Source of the DNA: Beijerinckiaceae bacterium
Lineage (GTDB): Bacteria; Pseudomonadota; Alphaproteobacteria; Rhizobiales; Beijerinckiaceae
Reading direction: 5' to 3'
Length of the DNA stretch: 55,739 nt
Assembly (NCBI GenBank): GCA_947478405.1
Contig: CANJVX010000018.1
Span: 1 to 55,739, forward strand
Under the pieces are notes generated by a model that saw nothing but the letters and a program-made list of their open reading frames with translations, was not told the DNA's origin and searched no databases. How positions within the stretch are numbered: position 1 is the first letter of the stretch; the number at the start of each line of letters is the position of its first letter. Of this stretch, positions 10,629 to 21,055 are shown in pieces. Both the position numbers and the translations under genes were made by a program.

Positions 10629-11684
10629 TCATTCTTTGCTGTCTGAACCAAGCTTTCGTCCGGCCAATTTGGTCAAGGTCGCGACTTCACGCATAAATTC
10701 GCGCATTGGCTTGGCAGGAGAACCACCATAGGTCACGCCCGCAGGTACATCTGTCATGACGCCGGCTTGCGCACCGATTTGCGCACCCATGCCGATCTTC
10801 AAATGGCCTGCGACGCCAACCTGTCCGCCCATGGCAACAAAATCGCCAATATCGGTCGAACCCGAAATCCCGACTTGTGAGACGATCACGCAGTGACGAC
10901 CGATGGTGACGTTATGTCCAATCTGAACGAGATTGTCGATCTTCGTTCCCTCGCCGATCACAGTGTCACGATTGGCACCGCGATCGATGGTCGTATTCGC
11001 GCCGATCTCGACATCATTCTGGATGATCACGCGGCCAATCTGCGGCACTTTCATATGTCCCCGTGGGGACATGGCAAAACCGAATCCATCCTGCCCGATG
11101 CGAACGCCCGGATGGATAATGACGCGATCGCCGATGAGTGCGAACAAAACTGTCGACTGCGGGCCAATAGAGCAATGGCGGCCAATGCGAACATCAGGGC
11201 CGATGACAGCATTGGGGCCAATCACGCTGCCCTCACCGATCTCGGCCCGCGGCCCGATCACAGCGCCCGGATCAACCGTTACGCCATCTTCGAGACGTGC
11301 ATCAGGGTGGATATAGGCCCCAGGCGAAATACCGGACCCGCCAAAAACCGAGCCTGGCTGCATCGCGTCTGGAAAAAGCATTGCCGAGACTTTTGCGCAT
11401 GCAGCGTAGGGCTCAGGTGTAACCAGAGCAATCGTTGCCTCCGGGACGCGATCAGCATAGTGCTGCGAAACAAGACATGCCGTCGCACGCGTCGTGCGCA
11501 CATCCTCGGCATATTTGGGATTATCAAGAAAAACGAGCGCTCCCGGCACGCCCTGATCGAGCGGCGAAACAACTTCGATCCGGGCGGCAAGATCCGCCTC
11601 GCGCGAAGGCTTTGCCCCGGTCAATTCGACGATTTCGCCGATGGTCAGGGAACCCGCGCGCCGGAAGAAAACCGGATCGCTCAT
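10629..11684 (-). CDS. lpxD: UDP-3-O-acylglucosamine N-acyltransferase LpxD
   Basis: The 351-residue product is LpxD, which adds the amide-linked hydroxyacyl chain in lipid A synthesis. The N-terminal uridine-binding domain (about 1-105) is followed by many hexapeptide repeats of the left-handed beta-helix. The segment [17 protein letters not shown] near residue 236 holds the catalytic histidine. A short C-terminal helix ends the protein ([15 protein letters not shown]). The ATG at 11684 has GAGG six bases upstream. It begins the lpxD-fabZ-lpxA-lpxB unit; a strong terminator in front of it separates it from bamA. Confidence 0.95.
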   Translation of the reverse strand: MSDPVFFRRAGSLTIGEIVELTGAKPSREADLAARIEVVSPLDQGVPGALVFLDNPKYAEDVRTTRATACLVSQHYADRVPEATIALVTPEPYAACAKVSAMLFPDAMQPGSVFGGSGISPGAYIHPDARLEDGVTVDPGAVIGPRAEIGEGSVIGPNAVIGPDVRIGRHCSIGPQSTVLFALIGDRVIIHPGVRIGQDGFGFAMSPRGHMKVPQIGRVIIQNDVEIGANTTIDRGANRDTVIGEGTKIDNLVQIGHNVTIGRHCVIVSQVGISGSTDIGDFVAMGGQVGVAGHLKIGMGAQIGAQAGVMTDVPAGVTYGGSPAKPMREFMREVATLTKLAGRKLGSDSKE

Positions 11685-11733
11685 GCTTTACCTCATCACA
11701 CCGATGTCCGGCACAGATCGCACAGGCCCATCT

Positions 11734-11771
11734 CGTAAAAAGAGCCTGCGCTGATTACCTCAGCGCAGGCT
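11734..11771 (-). terminator. Rho-independent terminator after bamA
   Basis: A perfect 12-base stem, AGCCTGCGCTGA (11743-11754) and its complement (11760-11771), encloses a 5-base loop. On the minus strand it is followed by CTTTTTACG. It lies 36 bases after the bamA stop and about 50 bases before lpxD, so lpxD and its partners probably need read-through or a promoter of their own. Confidence 0.85.
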
Positions 11772-11806
11772 TGGTAGATCAACCCGATTCAGGCTGAAGC
11801 AGACCG

Positions 11807-14242
11807 TTAGAAGGACGTGCCACCCGAGAAACGGAAGAATTGCGTGCGATCATACTGGTCTTTTGTGATCGCCTTAGCAAAGTCGAAGCGGATCGGACCA
11901 AGTGGAGATGCCCAGAGAAGCGAAACACCCACCGACGAACGGATCGCATGCGAGTCACGTACCGTGATACAATTGGCCTGCTTATAAGAATGGTCGGAGT
12001 CATTGTAGGTCACGCAAGTGGTAGGAGCAGTTCCACCAACAAGCGACGAGAAGTCAGTTTTACCCCTGTAACCAAACAAAGTTCCTGCATCCGCAAAAAC
12101 CGCGCCTTTGAGTCCGATCTCCTTCGGAATGCCGAAGACGGGGAACTGGGCTTCAAGTGTCCCACCAAAATAGGACGTACCACCGAGCGCACCGGAGGTT
12201 AGATTGTTCGTATCGGTGATATCACGCGGACCAATACCACCCGGCGCAAAGCCTCTCACAATGTTCGAGCCATTGTTGAAATTATCGACGATGCGAAGAT
12301 CACCACCACCCCAGGCAAACATATTACCGCCCTGAAGACGTGCAAGGCCGACGACATCTTCATAGAGTGGATAGTAATAACGCACGTCACCCGTGCTGCG
12401 GAAGAACTTGGCGTTGCCACCCAAACCAGCAAATTCCTGGCGAGCTTCTGAATAGAGACCGGCCGACGGATTTTTCACATTATCGAGCGAATTATAAGCC
12501 AGCGTATATCCCACGAGAGACGTCAGACGGCGGCCTTCCGCCTCCTTGATGGCGAGTGAAGCTTCACCATTTGTCAGACAGTTAACTGTGGATGAGCCGG
12601 CGTCGCCATAAGACGTACAATCATTATATGGACGATCCGTATCATTCGGGATCGAGATCTTGGTCTGATAGATCGAATAGCGAGGCGTGAAGGAAATTTC
12701 CTCCGTCAGCGGCAAACCGAGACGCAAGGTCGTCCCGACATTGGTGGTGTCATAGAGCGAATAGCGCGAATTGGTGTTGCGCTTGGCGAAGAGATCAATG
12801 CCACCGGCAACGCGGCCCCACAGATAAGGCTCCGTGAAGGACAGATCTATACCGCGTGTGCGCTGACCCAAAGAAAGCGAGCCGCGAACGAACTGGCCGC
12901 GACCAAGGAAGTTTTGCTCGGTGATGGAGACTTCGCCGATGATCCCGTCAACCGTCGAATAGCCGCCAGAGACCGCAAAAGAACCCGTCGGCTGATCCTC
13001 GACGTCGACATTCACAACAACGCGGTCGGGCGAAGAACCCGGCTCATTGGTAATGCGAACATTCTTGAAGAAGCCCAGGTTCTTCAGGCGCCGTTCAGCG
13101 CGATCAACCAGCACCCGATTGTAAGCATCACCCTCGCCAAGATCGAACTCGCGACGGACGACATATTCACGGGTACGCGTATTGCCGCGCACATTAATGC
13201 GCTCGACATAGACACGCGGGCCTTCTTCGATCACAAAACCGAGTGCGATTGTATGGGACGCGGGATCACGATCACCGCGCGGACGCGCAGAGGAAAATGC
13301 ATAGCCAGCCTTGGCAACTTCACGGGTGAGTGCCTCAACAGCCTTCTCTACCTTATCACCATTATAGACATCGCCCTCCTTGATGGGGACGACCTTGAGC
13401 AATTGGTCAGCGTTCACATCGGCCAGACGCGATTCAACGTTTACCATGCCGACCTTATACTGCTGACCTTCGTCAACAGTGATCGTCAGGATCCAGCCCT
13501 TCTTGGCCTCGTCATAAACAGAATCCGAACCCACCACACGGAAGTCGGCATAGCCGTTCTTGAGGTAATAGCGACGGATCAATTCCTGATCGGCAGCAAT
13601 TTTGTCGGGATCATAAACGTCAGTGGTCTTGAGCCACGAAAGATAATTCATCTCGGTCGTCTGCATCAAATTGCGCAGGCGCGATGATGAAAAGGCAATG
13701 TTGCCGTTAAAAACAATCTCCCGAACGCCGGTCTTGTCACCTTCGTCGATCGTGAACACAACGTCCATACGACCGTTGGGAAGGTCAACTGTGCGAACCT
13801 TGACGCCGGCATCACCACGGCCGCCGCGACGATAGATGTCCTTGATGCGCTCGATGTCGGCTTGAACCGTTGCCTGGCTGTAAGCACCACGCGACTTGCT
13901 CTGCACTTCGGTTGCGAGCTGATCCGACTTAAGTTTGGAATTACCTTCGAAGGCGACACGATTGATGACGTTATTCTCGACGACCGTAACCGTGACACCC
14001 GATCCCTGGCGCGACACTTTTACATCGGAGAACAGTCCGGTTGCATAAAGGCTCTTCACACCTTCATTCACACCCGCCTGATCGGTGCTGGGGAAATAGG
14101 AACGAACCGTTTCCGCATCGACGCGGCGATTGCCTTGAACGATCACTGATTGCGCAAAGGCTGGCAAGGACAAAGCCAGCACGGCAGCCGCACCAAGGGC
14201 CGCTGAGGCCAGGCGAGCATTGAAAGCACGAGTGAACTGCAT
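11807..14242 (-). CDS. bamA: Outer membrane protein assembly factor BamA
   Basis: BamA is the central beta-barrel protein that folds other outer membrane proteins. The 811-residue precursor starts with a signal peptide ending LPAFA at residue 30. About five POTRA domains follow (roughly 31-390), for example VIVQGNRRVDAETVRSYF and INVRGNTRTREYVVRREF. A C-terminal 16-strand barrel ends in phenylalanine, as expected of Omp85 proteins. The ATG at 14242 is the one directly before the signal peptide; the frame stays open to 14497, but that extra part only shadows the spacer. It lies downstream of rseP, and a terminator follows it. Confidence 0.96.
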   Translation of the reverse strand: MQFTRAFNARLASAALGAAAVLALSLPAFAQSVIVQGNRRVDAETVRSYFPSTDQAGVNEGVKSLYATGLFSDVKVSRQGSGVTVTVVENNVINRVAFEGNSKLKSDQLATEVQSKSRGAYSQATVQADIERIKDIYRRGGRGDAGVKVRTVDLPNGRMDVVFTIDEGDKTGVREIVFNGNIAFSSSRLRNLMQTTEMNYLSWLKTTDVYDPDKIAADQELIRRYYLKNGYADFRVVGSDSVYDEAKKGWILTITVDEGQQYKVGMVNVESRLADVNADQLLKVVPIKEGDVYNGDKVEKAVEALTREVAKAGYAFSSARPRGDRDPASHTIALGFVIEEGPRVYVERINVRGNTRTREYVVRREFDLGEGDAYNRVLVDRAERRLKNLGFFKNVRITNEPGSSPDRVVVNVDVEDQPTGSFAVSGGYSTVDGIIGEVSITEQNFLGRGQFVRGSLSLGQRTRGIDLSFTEPYLWGRVAGGIDLFAKRNTNSRYSLYDTTNVGTTLRLGLPLTEEISFTPRYSIYQTKISIPNDTDRPYNDCTSYGDAGSSTVNCLTNGEASLAIKEAEGRRLTSLVGYTLAYNSLDNVKNPSAGLYSEARQEFAGLGGNAKFFRSTGDVRYYYPLYEDVVGLARLQGGNMFAWGGGDLRIVDNFNNGSNIVRGFAPGGIGPRDITDTNNLTSGALGGTSYFGGTLEAQFPVFGIPKEIGLKGAVFADAGTLFGYRGKTDFSSLVGGTAPTTCVTYNDSDHSYKQANCITVRDSHAIRSSVGVSLLWASPLGPIRFDFAKAITKDQYDRTQFFRFSGGTSF

Positions 14243-14396
14243 GAGTAACCGTTCCCACAAATACCAGAGTGCCAAAAGACACCAGACACACCCGGATACA
14301 TTTCCCGGGCAGTGACGCGGCAGCAAGCCACAGCGACACAATTCCATGAGTCTGGTTCTACCCTCTTTAACCTTACAAGCAAATCCCGAAATGACT

Positions 14397-14420
14397 GAAA
14401 AGGGGCGTTTTAACCCGCCC
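14397..14420 (-). terminator. Possible terminator between rseP and bamA
   Basis: On the minus strand GGGCG and CGCCC pair around an eight-base loop and are followed by CTTTTC. The stem is only about five base pairs, so termination may be partial. The 214-base spacer to bamA otherwise shows no coding region; it probably holds a bamA promoter, but I could not identify one. Confidence 0.35.
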
Positions 14421-14456
14421 GTGACCCACCTGCCACGAAACATGGTAAATCGACCC

Positions 14457-15587
14457 TTAACCAAATAGTTTCCGGAAGATATCATTCGCCGTGGCAAACA
14501 ACATCAGCGCCCCGACCATCACCAAACCGATCCGAAAACCGACTTCCTGAGCCCGCTCGCTCATGGGGCGGCCACGGACAGTTTCCACAAGGTAATAAAG
14601 CAGATGGCCACCGTCTAGAAGAGGCACCGGAAGCAGGTTCATGAGCCCGACCGAGACCGACAGGACAGCGGCAAAACTGAACAAGGCCACCACCCCGACC
14701 TTGGCCACTTCTCCCGCCATATGGGCGATCCCGATGGGCCCCGAAATGTTATCTGCGGCCTCACGACCAGCAATCAGGCCTGCTATAAAGGCCCCCGTCC
14801 GCTCGACCACAAACCAGGTTTCGTGGATGGCCAGCGCAATTGATTCTCCCGCCGAATAGCGTTCGAGACGCCAATCGGAAGGCTTTGCGGCAGCCGTCAG
14901 GCCGATCATGCCGATGCGCTGCGTCCCGAATGGCGTCTTTAATTCCCGCATCGTCGGCGTGGCGGTCAGGGAGACCTCCCGATTGCCGCGCTGAACCGTA
15001 AAGGCCAGGGCGACGCCCTCCGAGGATTGAATCATCCGCTGCATAGCCGCCCAGCTCGAAATGGGCATCCCGTCAATGGTGATGACGAGATCTCCCGGCT
15101 CGAAACCAGCGGTCGCCCCCGCCTCACCAGACCGAACCTCCTGAACACGCGGCGTCAAAACCTCCCGGCCAAAGGCGAAGAAGGTTGCCGCGAAAATGAC
15201 AATGGCCAGAATGAAATTGGCCATCGGGCCGGCTGCGACAATCGCTGCCCGCTTCCAGACCTTTTGTGCGAAAAAGGAAATGGCCCGCTCCTCAGCGGGC
15301 ATATGAGCAATCAATTCATGGTCGGCCATTGAGGCCGCATTCACATCCCCATGAAACTTCACATAGCCACCCAGCGGTACCGCCGCGACACGCCACTTTG
15401 TCCCGTGCTTGTCAGTGCGCGCAAAAAGCTCTGGGCCGAAGCCCAAGGAGAATACATCCACTTTAACGCCGCACCAGCGCCCGACCAGAAAATGCCCGAG
15501 CTCATGAAAGAACACAACAATGCTCAGAACGAACACGAACGGAACGATGTAACTTCCATAAAAATATATAGAATCAAAAATACCCAT
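14457..15587 (-). CDS. rseP: RIP metalloprotease RseP (site-2 protease)
   Basis: The 376-residue inner-membrane M50 protease cleaves membrane-bound anti-sigma factors and signal peptide remnants. It has HELGH at residues 28-32, in the first transmembrane helix, as the zinc site. One or two periplasmic PDZ regions follow (GATAGFEPGDLVITIDGMPI near 135). The third zinc ligand lies in NLLPVPLLDGGHL near 320. The ATG at 15587 has GGAGG four bases upstream; the longer reading to 15608 is not supported. It sits between dxr and bamA, the standard neighbours. Confidence 0.95.
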   Translation of the reverse strand: MGIFDSIYFYGSYIVPFVFVLSIVVFFHELGHFLVGRWCGVKVDVFSLGFGPELFARTDKHGTKWRVAAVPLGGYVKFHGDVNAASMADHELIAHMPAEERAISFFAQKVWKRAAIVAAGPMANFILAIVIFAATFFAFGREVLTPRVQEVRSGEAGATAGFEPGDLVITIDGMPISSWAAMQRMIQSSEGVALAFTVQRGNREVSLTATPTMRELKTPFGTQRIGMIGLTAAAKPSDWRLERYSAGESIALAIHETWFVVERTGAFIAGLIAGREAADNISGPIGIAHMAGEVAKVGVVALFSFAAVLSVSVGLMNLLPVPLLDGGHLLYYLVETVRGRPMSERAQEVGFRIGLVMVGALMLFATANDIFRKLFG

Positions 15588-15614
15588 CAGGCCTCCGCCA
15601 AGCTGCAACGCCGC

Positions 15615-16817
15615 TCAATTGAGAAGCGAACGCGCCCGCTCCCTCGACATATGATCAATCTCGAGCGCCTCTGCAACCGAGGCAGGCGCGCGGCTATTCG
15701 TCTCGCGGGCCGCCGCCTCGCAACAGGCCTCAACCAAGCGCGCAATTTCCATAAAGCCAATTCGCCCCTCGAGGAACGCCGCAACAGCCACTTCATTGGC
15801 GGCATTGAGAATTGTGGGCATAGCGCCACCCTGCTCAAGCGCATGCATGGCCACACGCAACGCCGGGAAACGATCGAAGTCGGGCTTTTCGAAAGTCAGA
15901 GAGCCGATGCTCGCCAGATCAAGGCGTCGGGCAACAGTGGCGACGCGATCAGGAAAACCCAAACAATGAGCGATAGGCACTTTCATATCCGGACAGGCCA
16001 TGCCTGCCACCACCGCGCCATCGGCAAAAGTTACAAGTCCATGGACGATACTTTGCGGGTGAACCAGAACCCCAAGCTTGGTGGCCGGAATTCCGAAAAT
16101 ATGATGAGCCTCAATAAGTTCAAGGCCTTTGTTCATCAAACTTGCTGAGTCGATTGTCACCTTGGGGCCCATCGACCAATTGGGATGGGCCAAAGCCTGC
16201 TCCGGGGTCGCCGCGGCAATCCGCGCCGCCTCCCAAGTCCGGAAGGGACCACCCGAGGCCGTGAGGATCATCTCCTCGACCTCATCGATGCGGCTCGTGC
16301 CGAGAGCCTGAAAGATTGCATTATGTTCGCTGTCCATCGGCAGCAGTCGCGTACCCTGCTCGGCGGCTGTGCGCATGAAAAGATCACCTGCGCAAACAAG
16401 ACATTCCTTGTTGGCTAGCGCCACTTGGCGGCCAGCGGCCAAAGCGGCATGGGTGGGCTCGACGCCCGCGGCTCCCGAAATCGCCCCAACCACCAAATCA
16501 GATTCATGCAGTGCGGCCTCTCTGACCGCAGCAGGTCCTGCTCCCGCCTTGATTCCGGTGCCTGCAAGGCCAGCCTTCAGATCGCCAAACCCTGCCTCGT
16601 CCCAGACTGCAGCAAAACGCGCGCCTAGCCGGATGGCCATGCGGGCAAGGCCGGCACCATCTCGCCCACCCGCAATCGCTTCGACCGAGAACGAGCCCGG
16701 TGCGCCATCAATCACGTCCGCCGTGGACTGACCAATGGAGCCTGTCGCCCCTAGGATGACAAGACGCCGGCCCGGGCCCACAGCGGCTTCAAGTTTTGAT
16801 TGAACTTGAGGTATCAT
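15615..16817 (-). CDS. dxr: 1-deoxy-D-xylulose 5-phosphate reductoisomerase
   Basis: Dxr carries out the first committed step of the MEP isoprenoid pathway, giving methylerythritol phosphate with NADPH. The 400-residue product has the nucleotide fold VILGATGSIGQSTADVI near residue 20, ALANKECLVCAG near 133 and MDSEHNAIFQAL near 157 with acidic metal ligands. SGGPFRTWEAARI near 189 and WSMGPKVTIDSASLMNKGLE near 214 follow, the latter reaching the metal-binding glutamate. It is placed between cdsA and rseP and makes the precursors that UppS, two genes upstream, elongates into undecaprenyl diphosphate. Confidence 0.96.
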   Translation of the reverse strand: MIPQVQSKLEAAVGPGRRLVILGATGSIGQSTADVIDGAPGSFSVEAIAGGRDGAGLARMAIRLGARFAAVWDEAGFGDLKAGLAGTGIKAGAGPAAVREAALHESDLVVGAISGAAGVEPTHAALAAGRQVALANKECLVCAGDLFMRTAAEQGTRLLPMDSEHNAIFQALGTSRIDEVEEMILTASGGPFRTWEAARIAAATPEQALAHPNWSMGPKVTIDSASLMNKGLELIEAHHIFGIPATKLGVLVHPQSIVHGLVTFADGAVVAGMACPDMKVPIAHCLGFPDRVATVARRLDLASIGSLTFEKPDFDRFPALRVAMHALEQGGAMPTILNAANEVAVAAFLEGRIGFMEIARLVEACCEAAARETNSRAPASVAEALEIDHMSRERARSLLN

Positions 16818-16835
16818 CCCGTTGATTTACTTTCG

Positions 16836-17702
16836 TTACCAGACAAAAAGTCCATGGGCTGCCGCAGCAGCCCCAGCATGGATCGTTCCAAAAAGAGCTG
16901 CAAATACGGCAGCGACAATAAAGCCATCCAGCCGATCCATCGCGCCGCCGTGCCCTGGAATAAGGTGGCTGGAATCCTTCACACCATAATGCCGCTTAAT
17001 CGAGGATTCGAACAGGTCTCCTCCTTGCGCAATGGCACCCGCCACAAGAGCGAGCAAGAGCACTGGCAGAGGTTGAACCTGACTAGCCGCGAGAGTGAGT
17101 GCGCCCAGCCCAAGCAAAGCACCCGAGCTAATACCCACCAGAAAACCCGACCAGGTTTTTGAAGGCGAAACCCGCGGCCAAAGCTTGGGCCCACCGATCA
17201 GACGACCACCGAAATAAGCCATAATGTCCGTGCCCCAGACGATGGCGAAGAGCCAAAGGATCGCCTCGAAACCCGACAAAATCGACAGGCGCAGAACGGT
17301 CACCGATAGAAGCAGTCCACCTGCATATAATATTCCGCCCGCGTTCCATATGCGCGAGGGGCCGCGCACCAGAGCCAGCACCAACAGCGCCGAACCGAAG
17401 AGGACAAAGAGTGCCGCATCTCGTTGGCCCAGAGCCATAAGCCCACCCGAGAGGGCTATGGCAAGTCCACCGCCATAGACCCTGATTACTTGATTCTGCC
17501 CGCCGGTGATGCGCTGCCATTCCCAATGGACCGCCACGGCGGCAACAGTCCAGAAAACAACAAAGACGAAGCCGCCTACATATAGCCCTCCCAGCGCTGC
17601 CGCGATCATCGCCACGCCGGACACCACACGCGGACCCAGATCGGCAAGAAGTCTGGCCTTCTTCGGAGCGTCTGTCTCCGCCAGAGGGGGCGGAAGGTTC
17701 AT
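16836..17702 (-). CDS. cdsA: Phosphatidate cytidylyltransferase
   Basis: CdsA makes CDP-diacylglycerol, the precursor of all phospholipids, at the inner membrane. The 288-residue protein has about seven or eight hydrophobic segments. The C-terminal family signature is [20 protein letters not shown] followed by GAMDRLDG near residue 240, with the metal-binding acidic residues. Its ATG overlaps the uppS stop in ATGA, which suggests coupled translation. dxr begins 18 bases downstream. Confidence 0.95.
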   Translation of the reverse strand: MNLPPPLAETDAPKKARLLADLGPRVVSGVAMIAAALGGLYVGGFVFVVFWTVAAVAVHWEWQRITGGQNQVIRVYGGGLAIALSGGLMALGQRDAALFVLFGSALLVLALVRGPSRIWNAGGILYAGGLLLSVTVLRLSILSGFEAILWLFAIVWGTDIMAYFGGRLIGGPKLWPRVSPSKTWSGFLVGISSGALLGLGALTLAASQVQPLPVLLLALVAGAIAQGGDLFESSIKRHYGVKDSSHLIPGHGGAMDRLDGFIVAAVFAALFGTIHAGAAAAAHGLFVW

Positions 17703-18463
17703 GATCCTGTCATCGCGCTTTGGGTGGTGGCGAGCCCACCAAAGCGCCGATCACGCGAACTATACTGTCGGAGGGCGTCCTCTAGCGCGACCTGATCAAA
17801 ATCAGGCCAGTGGAGCGGCAGGAAGACAAGTTCCGCATAGGCTGCCTGCCACATCAGGAAATTCGATAGGCGCTGTTCGCCAGATGTCCGGATAATCAGA
17901 TCGGGGTCTGGAATATCAGCCGTGTAAAGATGTTCGCTGATCGTCGTCGCATCGATCGTCAACGGATCGATCTCGCCCCTGGAAACCCGCAGAGCTATCT
18001 CGCGAACAGCGTCTGCAATCTCCTGACGGGCGCCATAATTGAAGGCGATAATAAGGGCTAGACCCGTATTGTCGCGGGTAACCGCTTCAGCCTCTTGCAG
18101 GAGCCCCTTCAGATCGAGGGCAAGATCATCCCGCGAGCCAATGATGCGAACACGAACATTCTTCTTATGAAGATCAGCTAGATCGATCCGGATGAAGTGC
18201 TTCAGCAAACCCATCAAATCGTCCACCTCCTGGGGGGGGCGTGACCAATTTTCTGAACTGAAGGCATAAAGCGTCAGATAGGAAATCCCCAGATCGCCGG
18301 CCGCCCGCACAGCACGGCGAACGGATTCTACGCCACGCCGGTGACCTTCCAGACGCGGCAGAGACCGCGCAGCCGCCCATCGACCATTGCCGTCCATGAT
18401 GATCCCAACATGGCGGGGCAGATCGAAACTCGACTTAATTTTACGCGGATCAGTGACGGTCAT
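17699..18463 (-). CDS. uppS: Undecaprenyl diphosphate synthase (cis-prenyltransferase)
   Basis: UppS elongates farnesyl diphosphate to the C55 lipid carrier used for peptidoglycan and O-antigen. The 254-residue product contains [20 protein letters not shown] near residue 18, with the catalytic aspartate, then [14 protein letters not shown] and [34 protein letters not shown] lies near residue 190. All are hallmark motifs. The ATG at 18463 has GGAG ten bases upstream; a GTG at 18472 would lie on top of that site. It overlaps cdsA and follows frr by 36 bases. Confidence 0.95.
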   Translation of the reverse strand: MTVTDPRKIKSSFDLPRHVGIIMDGNGRWAAARSLPRLEGHRRGVESVRRAVRAAGDLGISYLTLYAFSSENWSRPPQEVDDLMGLLKHFIRIDLADLHKKNVRVRIIGSRDDLALDLKGLLQEAEAVTRDNTGLALIIAFNYGARQEIADAVREIALRVSRGEIDPLTIDATTISEHLYTADIPDPDLIIRTSGEQRLSNFLMWQAAYAELVFLPLHWPDFDQVALEDALRQYSSRDRRFGGLATTQSAMTGS

Positions 18464-18499
18464 ATTGGGCACACTCCGGAGGCCTATTCGTTCACCAAG

Positions 18500-19060
18500 T
18501 CAGATCTGCATAATTTCTTTTTCTTTGCCCGCCAAAACGACGTCAACCTCTTTGATATGCGCATCGGTCGCCTTCTGCACATCATCAGCCTGCCGCTTTT
18601 CATCGTCTTCGCTGATCGCTTTGTCCTTCAGTAGCTTCTTCAGGATATCAATGCCATCGCGGCGGACATGGCGCACGGCGACGCGCGTTTCCTCGGCGTA
18701 TTTATGCGCGACCTTAACCAGCTCCTTGCGGCGCTGCTCGTTCAGCTCGGGGATACGAATTCGTAGAACCTGTCCCTCGACATTTGGCGAAAGACCAAGA
18801 TTTGAATCGCGGATCGCTTTTTCGACGGACGACACAGTGCCCTTGTCCCAAACGTTAACGGCAATCATCCGTGGCTCGGGGACGCTAACACTGGCCACCT
18901 GCTGCAATGGCACCATGGAACCATAGGCATTGACCATGATCGGATCGAGCAGGCTCGCCGAGGCACGGCCCGTGCGTAGACCATTCAGCTCGTGTTTAAG
19001 CGAGGCGATGGCACCTTGCATGCGCCGGTTGATATCGGCCAGATCGAATTGAGCGCTCAT
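18500..19060 (-). CDS. frr: Ribosome recycling factor
   Basis: The 186-residue product has the normal RRF length. It shows the characteristic [20 protein letters not shown] segment near residue 22 and [20 protein letters not shown] near residue 107. RRF works with EF-G to split ribosomes after termination. The gene lies between pyrH and uppS in the conserved translation-to-envelope block and probably shares their transcript. The spacer to pyrH (64 bases) shows no terminator. Confidence 0.96.
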   Translation of the reverse strand: MSAQFDLADINRRMQGAIASLKHELNGLRTGRASASLLDPIMVNAYGSMVPLQQVASVSVPEPRMIAVNVWDKGTVSSVEKAIRDSNLGLSPNVEGQVLRIRIPELNEQRRKELVKVAHKYAEETRVAVRHVRRDGIDILKKLLKDKAISEDDEKRQADDVQKATDAHIKEVDVVLAGKEKEIMQI

Positions 19061-19124
19061 GTGTATTCCCTAAAAAACTGTCTCATACCCCGAGACATTT
19101 GTCGCCTGTCACGGCGGCGACGTC

Positions 19125-19853
19125 CTATGGCACGACGAGCGTCGCGCGGCTTTCCCCGATCAATGCACCGCGGATGGCACCAGCCTCCGCTATAGAGAAG
19201 ACGATTATCGGGATCCGATTGTCACGGGCAAGTGCGAAGGCAGCTGTATCCATCACCTCAAGGTGTTGGGAAATAGCCTCATCATGGGTGAGGTGCTCAT
19301 AGCGGGTAGCCGTCGGATCTTTCTTGGGGTCGGCTGTATAGACACCATCAACCTGCGTTGCCTTCATAACGGCATCCGCGGAAAGCTCGGCCGCGCGCAG
19401 CACCGCGCCCGTGTCGGTGGTGAAAAAGGGATTGCCGGTTCCACCTGCCAAAATAACGACACGGTTTTTGGCCAGATGGTTGAGTGCCGCTTGACGCGAA
19501 AAGGGTTGGCATACGGAAGGCATAGGAACGGCTGAAAGCGCCCGTGCCGATTGGCCAGCCGCCTCGATCGCCTGTTCAAGCGCCAGCGCATTCATGACGG
19601 TCGCCAACATGCCGATGGAATCGGCGCGCGCCCTCTCAATCCCCTTGTCAGCCCCCTGAATGCCCCTGAAAAAATTGCCACCCCCAACCACCACGCCTAT
19701 TTCGACCCCAAGGCCCTGCGCAGAGGCAAGGTCCTTTGCAATCCGGGCAACAGTCGCCTCATGCAGTCCGTGGGTGAGCGGCCCCATCAAAGCCTCACCC
19801 GACAGCTTGACGATGACGCGTTTCCACTTGGGTTTCGGGCTGGAACCGGACAT
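19125..19853 (-). CDS. pyrH: Uridylate kinase
   Basis: PyrH is the bacterial UMP kinase of the amino acid kinase family. The 242-residue protein has KRVIVKLSGEALMG at the N-terminus, GVVVGGGNFFRG near residue 54, VILAGGTGNPFFTTDTGAVL near 134 and VDGVYTADPKKDP near 168. The ATG at 19853 follows GAGGTGAC. A clear terminator lies upstream, after tsf, so pyrH probably starts a new transcript with frr, uppS, cdsA, dxr and rseP. Confidence 0.96.
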   Translation of the reverse strand: MSGSSPKPKWKRVIVKLSGEALMGPLTHGLHEATVARIAKDLASAQGLGVEIGVVVGGGNFFRGIQGADKGIERARADSIGMLATVMNALALEQAIEAAGQSARALSAVPMPSVCQPFSRQAALNHLAKNRVVILAGGTGNPFFTTDTGAVLRAAELSADAVMKATQVDGVYTADPKKDPTATRYEHLTHDEAISQHLEVMDTAAFALARDNRIPIIVFSIAEAGAIRGALIGESRATLVVP

Positions 19854-19953
19854 GTCACCTCCATGGGCCGGGACCTCAGCCCCGCCTAATTAGATACTCA
19901 ACCAGCAATGTCTAGTGCGAGTCGGGGTCTACCGCCAACCTGTGGACACCACG

Positions 19954-19977
19954 AAAAAGGCGGCCCTAAGGCCGCCT
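19954..19977 (-). terminator. Rho-independent terminator after tsf
   Basis: On the minus strand an 8-base perfect stem, AGGCGGCC with GGCCGCCT, closes a four-base loop and runs straight into TTTTTCG. It lies about 30 bases after the tsf stop and ends the rpsB-tsf transcript before pyrH. Confidence 0.88.
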
Positions 19978-20005
19978 GATCCGAATCTCAGCAAAGCAGA
20001 CGCGA

Positions 20006-20926
20006 TTAGGTCTTGCTCATCGAGGCGACTTCGGCAGCGAAATCGCTTTCCTGCTTCTCAATGCCTTCGCCCAGCGAATAGCGGAAAAAGCCCTTCAGAG
20101 CGACCGGCGCACCAGCAGACTTAGCAGCTTCGATAACGATCTGAGCCACGGTCTTGGACGGATCATGAATAAAGGGCTGATCAAGCAGGCAGACTTCCTT
20201 GTAATAAGACTTCAGGCCAGACTCGACGATCTTATCGAGCACATTGGCCGGCTTACCGGCATTCTTGTCGCGCAGCACATTGGCTTCACGTTCCAGAACG
20301 GACTTGTCGAGCTGAGAGGCTTCGAGAGCCAGCGGCGAGGCTGCGGCCACATGCATGGCAATCTTGCGACCAAGATCCGCCAGCGCTTCAGCATTGCCTG
20401 ACGATTCAAGCGCGACGATCACGCCAATCTTACCCAGACCATCGGAGACCGCATTGTGAACATAAGCGCCAATCGCGCCGGCGGTCACATCGATGACAGC
20501 TGCGCGGCGCAGAGTCATATTTTCACCGATTGTGGCAATGGCATTATTGATGGCATCAGACACAGTGCCACCGGCTGGATAGGCAGCTGACTTTACTGTT
20601 TCGACATCGGCATTGCCCGAGCCAATGACAACACCGGTAATGTTCTTGGCAAGAACCTGGAAGTCGCTGTTGCGAGCAACGAAGTCGGTTTCGGAATTAA
20701 CTTCAACAACCACGCCGCGCGTGCCCTTGACGGCAATGGCAACGAGACCTTCAGCTGCGACGCGATCCGATTTTTTGGCAGCCTTTGAGAGGCCCTTCTT
20801 GCGTAGCCAGTCAACAGCCGCCTCGATATCGCCATTTGTTTCGGTGAGTGCAGACTTACAATCCATCATGCCCGCGCCGGTTTTTTCGCGCAGGTCCTTC
20901 ACCAAAGCGGCGGTGATATTGGACAT
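20006..20926 (-). CDS. tsf: Elongation factor Ts
   Basis: EF-Ts exchanges GDP for GTP on EF-Tu. The 306-residue product has the N-terminal UBA-like domain with [19 protein letters not shown], and then [16 protein letters not shown] near residue 78, the standard EF-Ts signatures. The C-terminal part contains [19 protein letters not shown]. The ATG at 20926 has AGAGGA eight bases upstream; the in-frame ATG at 20935 lies on that site. It follows rpsB, the conserved partner, after 129 bases and is closed by a terminator. Confidence 0.96.
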   Translation of the reverse strand: MSNITAALVKDLREKTGAGMMDCKSALTETNGDIEAAVDWLRKKGLSKAAKKSDRVAAEGLVAIAVKGTRGVVVEVNSETDFVARNSDFQVLAKNITGVVIGSGNADVETVKSAAYPAGGTVSDAINNAIATIGENMTLRRAAVIDVTAGAIGAYVHNAVSDGLGKIGVIVALESSGNAEALADLGRKIAMHVAAASPLALEASQLDKSVLEREANVLRDKNAGKPANVLDKIVESGLKSYYKEVCLLDQPFIHDPSKTVAQIVIEAAKSAGAPVALKGFFRYSLGEGIEKQESDFAAEVASMSKT

Positions 20927-21007
20927 GGGTATCATCCTCTCTTGCAGGCCACAGCATCAAAGCCGCGACCAATAAGTAAAAACGTGAATTTTATGACAAA
21001 ATGACAA

Positions 21008-21028
21008 CGGCGGGACCAACGCCCGCCG
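21008..21028 (-). other. Hairpin between rpsB and tsf
   Basis: CGGCGGG and CCCGCCG form a perfect 7-base stem around a 7-base loop just after the rpsB stop. On the minus strand it is followed by TTGTCATTTTGTC, which is not a clean T run. It may act as a partial terminator that sets the ratio of S2 to EF-Ts, or as a barrier protecting the 3' end of the rpsB message. Function is inferred. Confidence 0.5.
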
Positions 21029-21055
21029 CCATCTCGTGCTGAACCAGCCGATTAA